DNA from: an uncultured Mycoplasmatota bacterium
GTDB taxonomy: Bacteria > Bacillota_I > Bacilli_A > RF39 > UBA660
Length of the DNA stretch: 34,341 nt
Direction of reading: 5' to 3'
Assembly (NCBI GenBank): GCA_900553765.1
Contig: USET01000001.1
Span: 1-34,341, forward strand
Notes under the pieces: model-generated
Told to the model about the DNA's origin: nothing
What the model saw: the letters and a program-made list of their open reading frames with translations, nothing else
Database searches by the model: none
In this document: positions 34,121-34,341 of the stretch, one piece after another
How the letters are laid out: each line of letters starts with the position of its first letter
Numbering within the stretch: position 1 is the first letter of the stretch
Translations under genes and position numbers: made by a program

Positions 34121-34341
34121 CTATTTAATATTATTAATCGATAATGGATTATTAACATGGAATGTGCTACTTGATTCGTATGCTTCCATAATTCCACTTG
34201 CAATGATATGCCATTTATCATACCCTTCGGTACCATCAGTAGTACTAATTCCCTCTGGATCTGCTAAAGAATTTATGACAGTTGCTAGATTGTTACATAT
34301 CCACTCTCCATTTTTATACTCCCATTCCAAAGTTACTGTTA
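34121..34341 (-). CDS. C-terminal fragment of a larger gene, function unknown
   Basis: The frame is open from the right edge of the window to a TAA at 34121-34123 and gives 72 residues ending in 'SSTFHVNNPLSINNIK'. No ATG with a ribosome site lies within it (a TTG at 34330 is the only nominal start), so it is most likely the end of a gene that begins outside the window. The fragment is rich in Trp, Asn and Ser; the family is not recognised. It heads a unit with the lipoprotein gene. Confidence 0.6.
   Translation of the reverse strand, partial: TVTLEWEYKNGEWICNNLATVINSLADPEGISTTDGTEGYDKWHIIASGIMEAYESSSTFHVNNPLSINNIK

Noticed and set aside
1..34341. CRISPR arrays, insertion sequences, prophage genes, tRNA or rRNA genes
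   Set aside because: No regularly spaced repeats, transposase or integrase frames, terminal inverted repeats or tRNA-like cloverleafs were seen on either strand.

Overview
The window looks like a chromosome segment of a low-GC Gram-positive bacterium (Bacillota). Supporting signs are strong AGGAGG-type ribosome sites, a T-box leader, a sortase with a sorting-signal adhesin, a CotD-like spore-coat protein, Ffh, RecD2 and YceD-RpmF. The AT-rich code, very short intergenic gaps and pilin-like LamG protein would fit an uncultured gut lineage near Erysipelotrichia/RF39, but that placement is inference; no rRNA or tRNA is present to settle it.

Layout. 1-8297 (all minus strand): N-terminal part of RecD2, an unknown protein, a sortase overlapping the gene of its probable substrate (thioester-domain adhesin with six SpaA/CnaB-type repeats), a YHYH-type secreted protein, a DacA-like D,D-carboxypeptidase, and two tandem UPF0316/DUF2179 membrane proteins. 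8401-14143 (plus strand): three paralogous M15/VanY-type carboxypeptidases interleaved with a CtpE/Exp7-like P-type ATPase, mostly as single-gene transcription units with their own promoters and terminators, then a CotD-like protein. The second carboxypeptidase has a frameshifted N-terminus. 14211-16530 (minus): zinc-ribbon proteins flanking ffh. 16619-23389 (minus): one tightly packed operon joining an amino-acid ABC importer to the arginine deiminase pathway (arcA, arcB, arcC, YfcC-type carrier). 23472-26997 (minus): HD-domain protein and valS under a valine T-box. 27003-28669 (minus): pilin-like LamG protein, rpmF and yceD. 28684-34341: tmcAL (plus), convergent with an M3-like metallopeptidase; then pyruvate kinase (frameshifted near its start), a degenerate relative of the M3-like protein, a lipoprotein and a truncated gene.

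How the genes work together. The arginine operon reads as import of arginine followed by its conversion to ornithine, carbamoyl phosphate and ATP. Envelope functions (sortase, adhesin, DacA, three M15 enzymes) fill the first 14 kb. Transcription signals are unusually readable: nine promoters carry an extended TGn -10 element, and ten Rho-independent terminators have the gene's stop codon inside the hairpin. The most unusual single item is ribosomal protein L32 with an N-terminal extension that closely resembles the Prp-cleaved leader of ribosomal protein L27.
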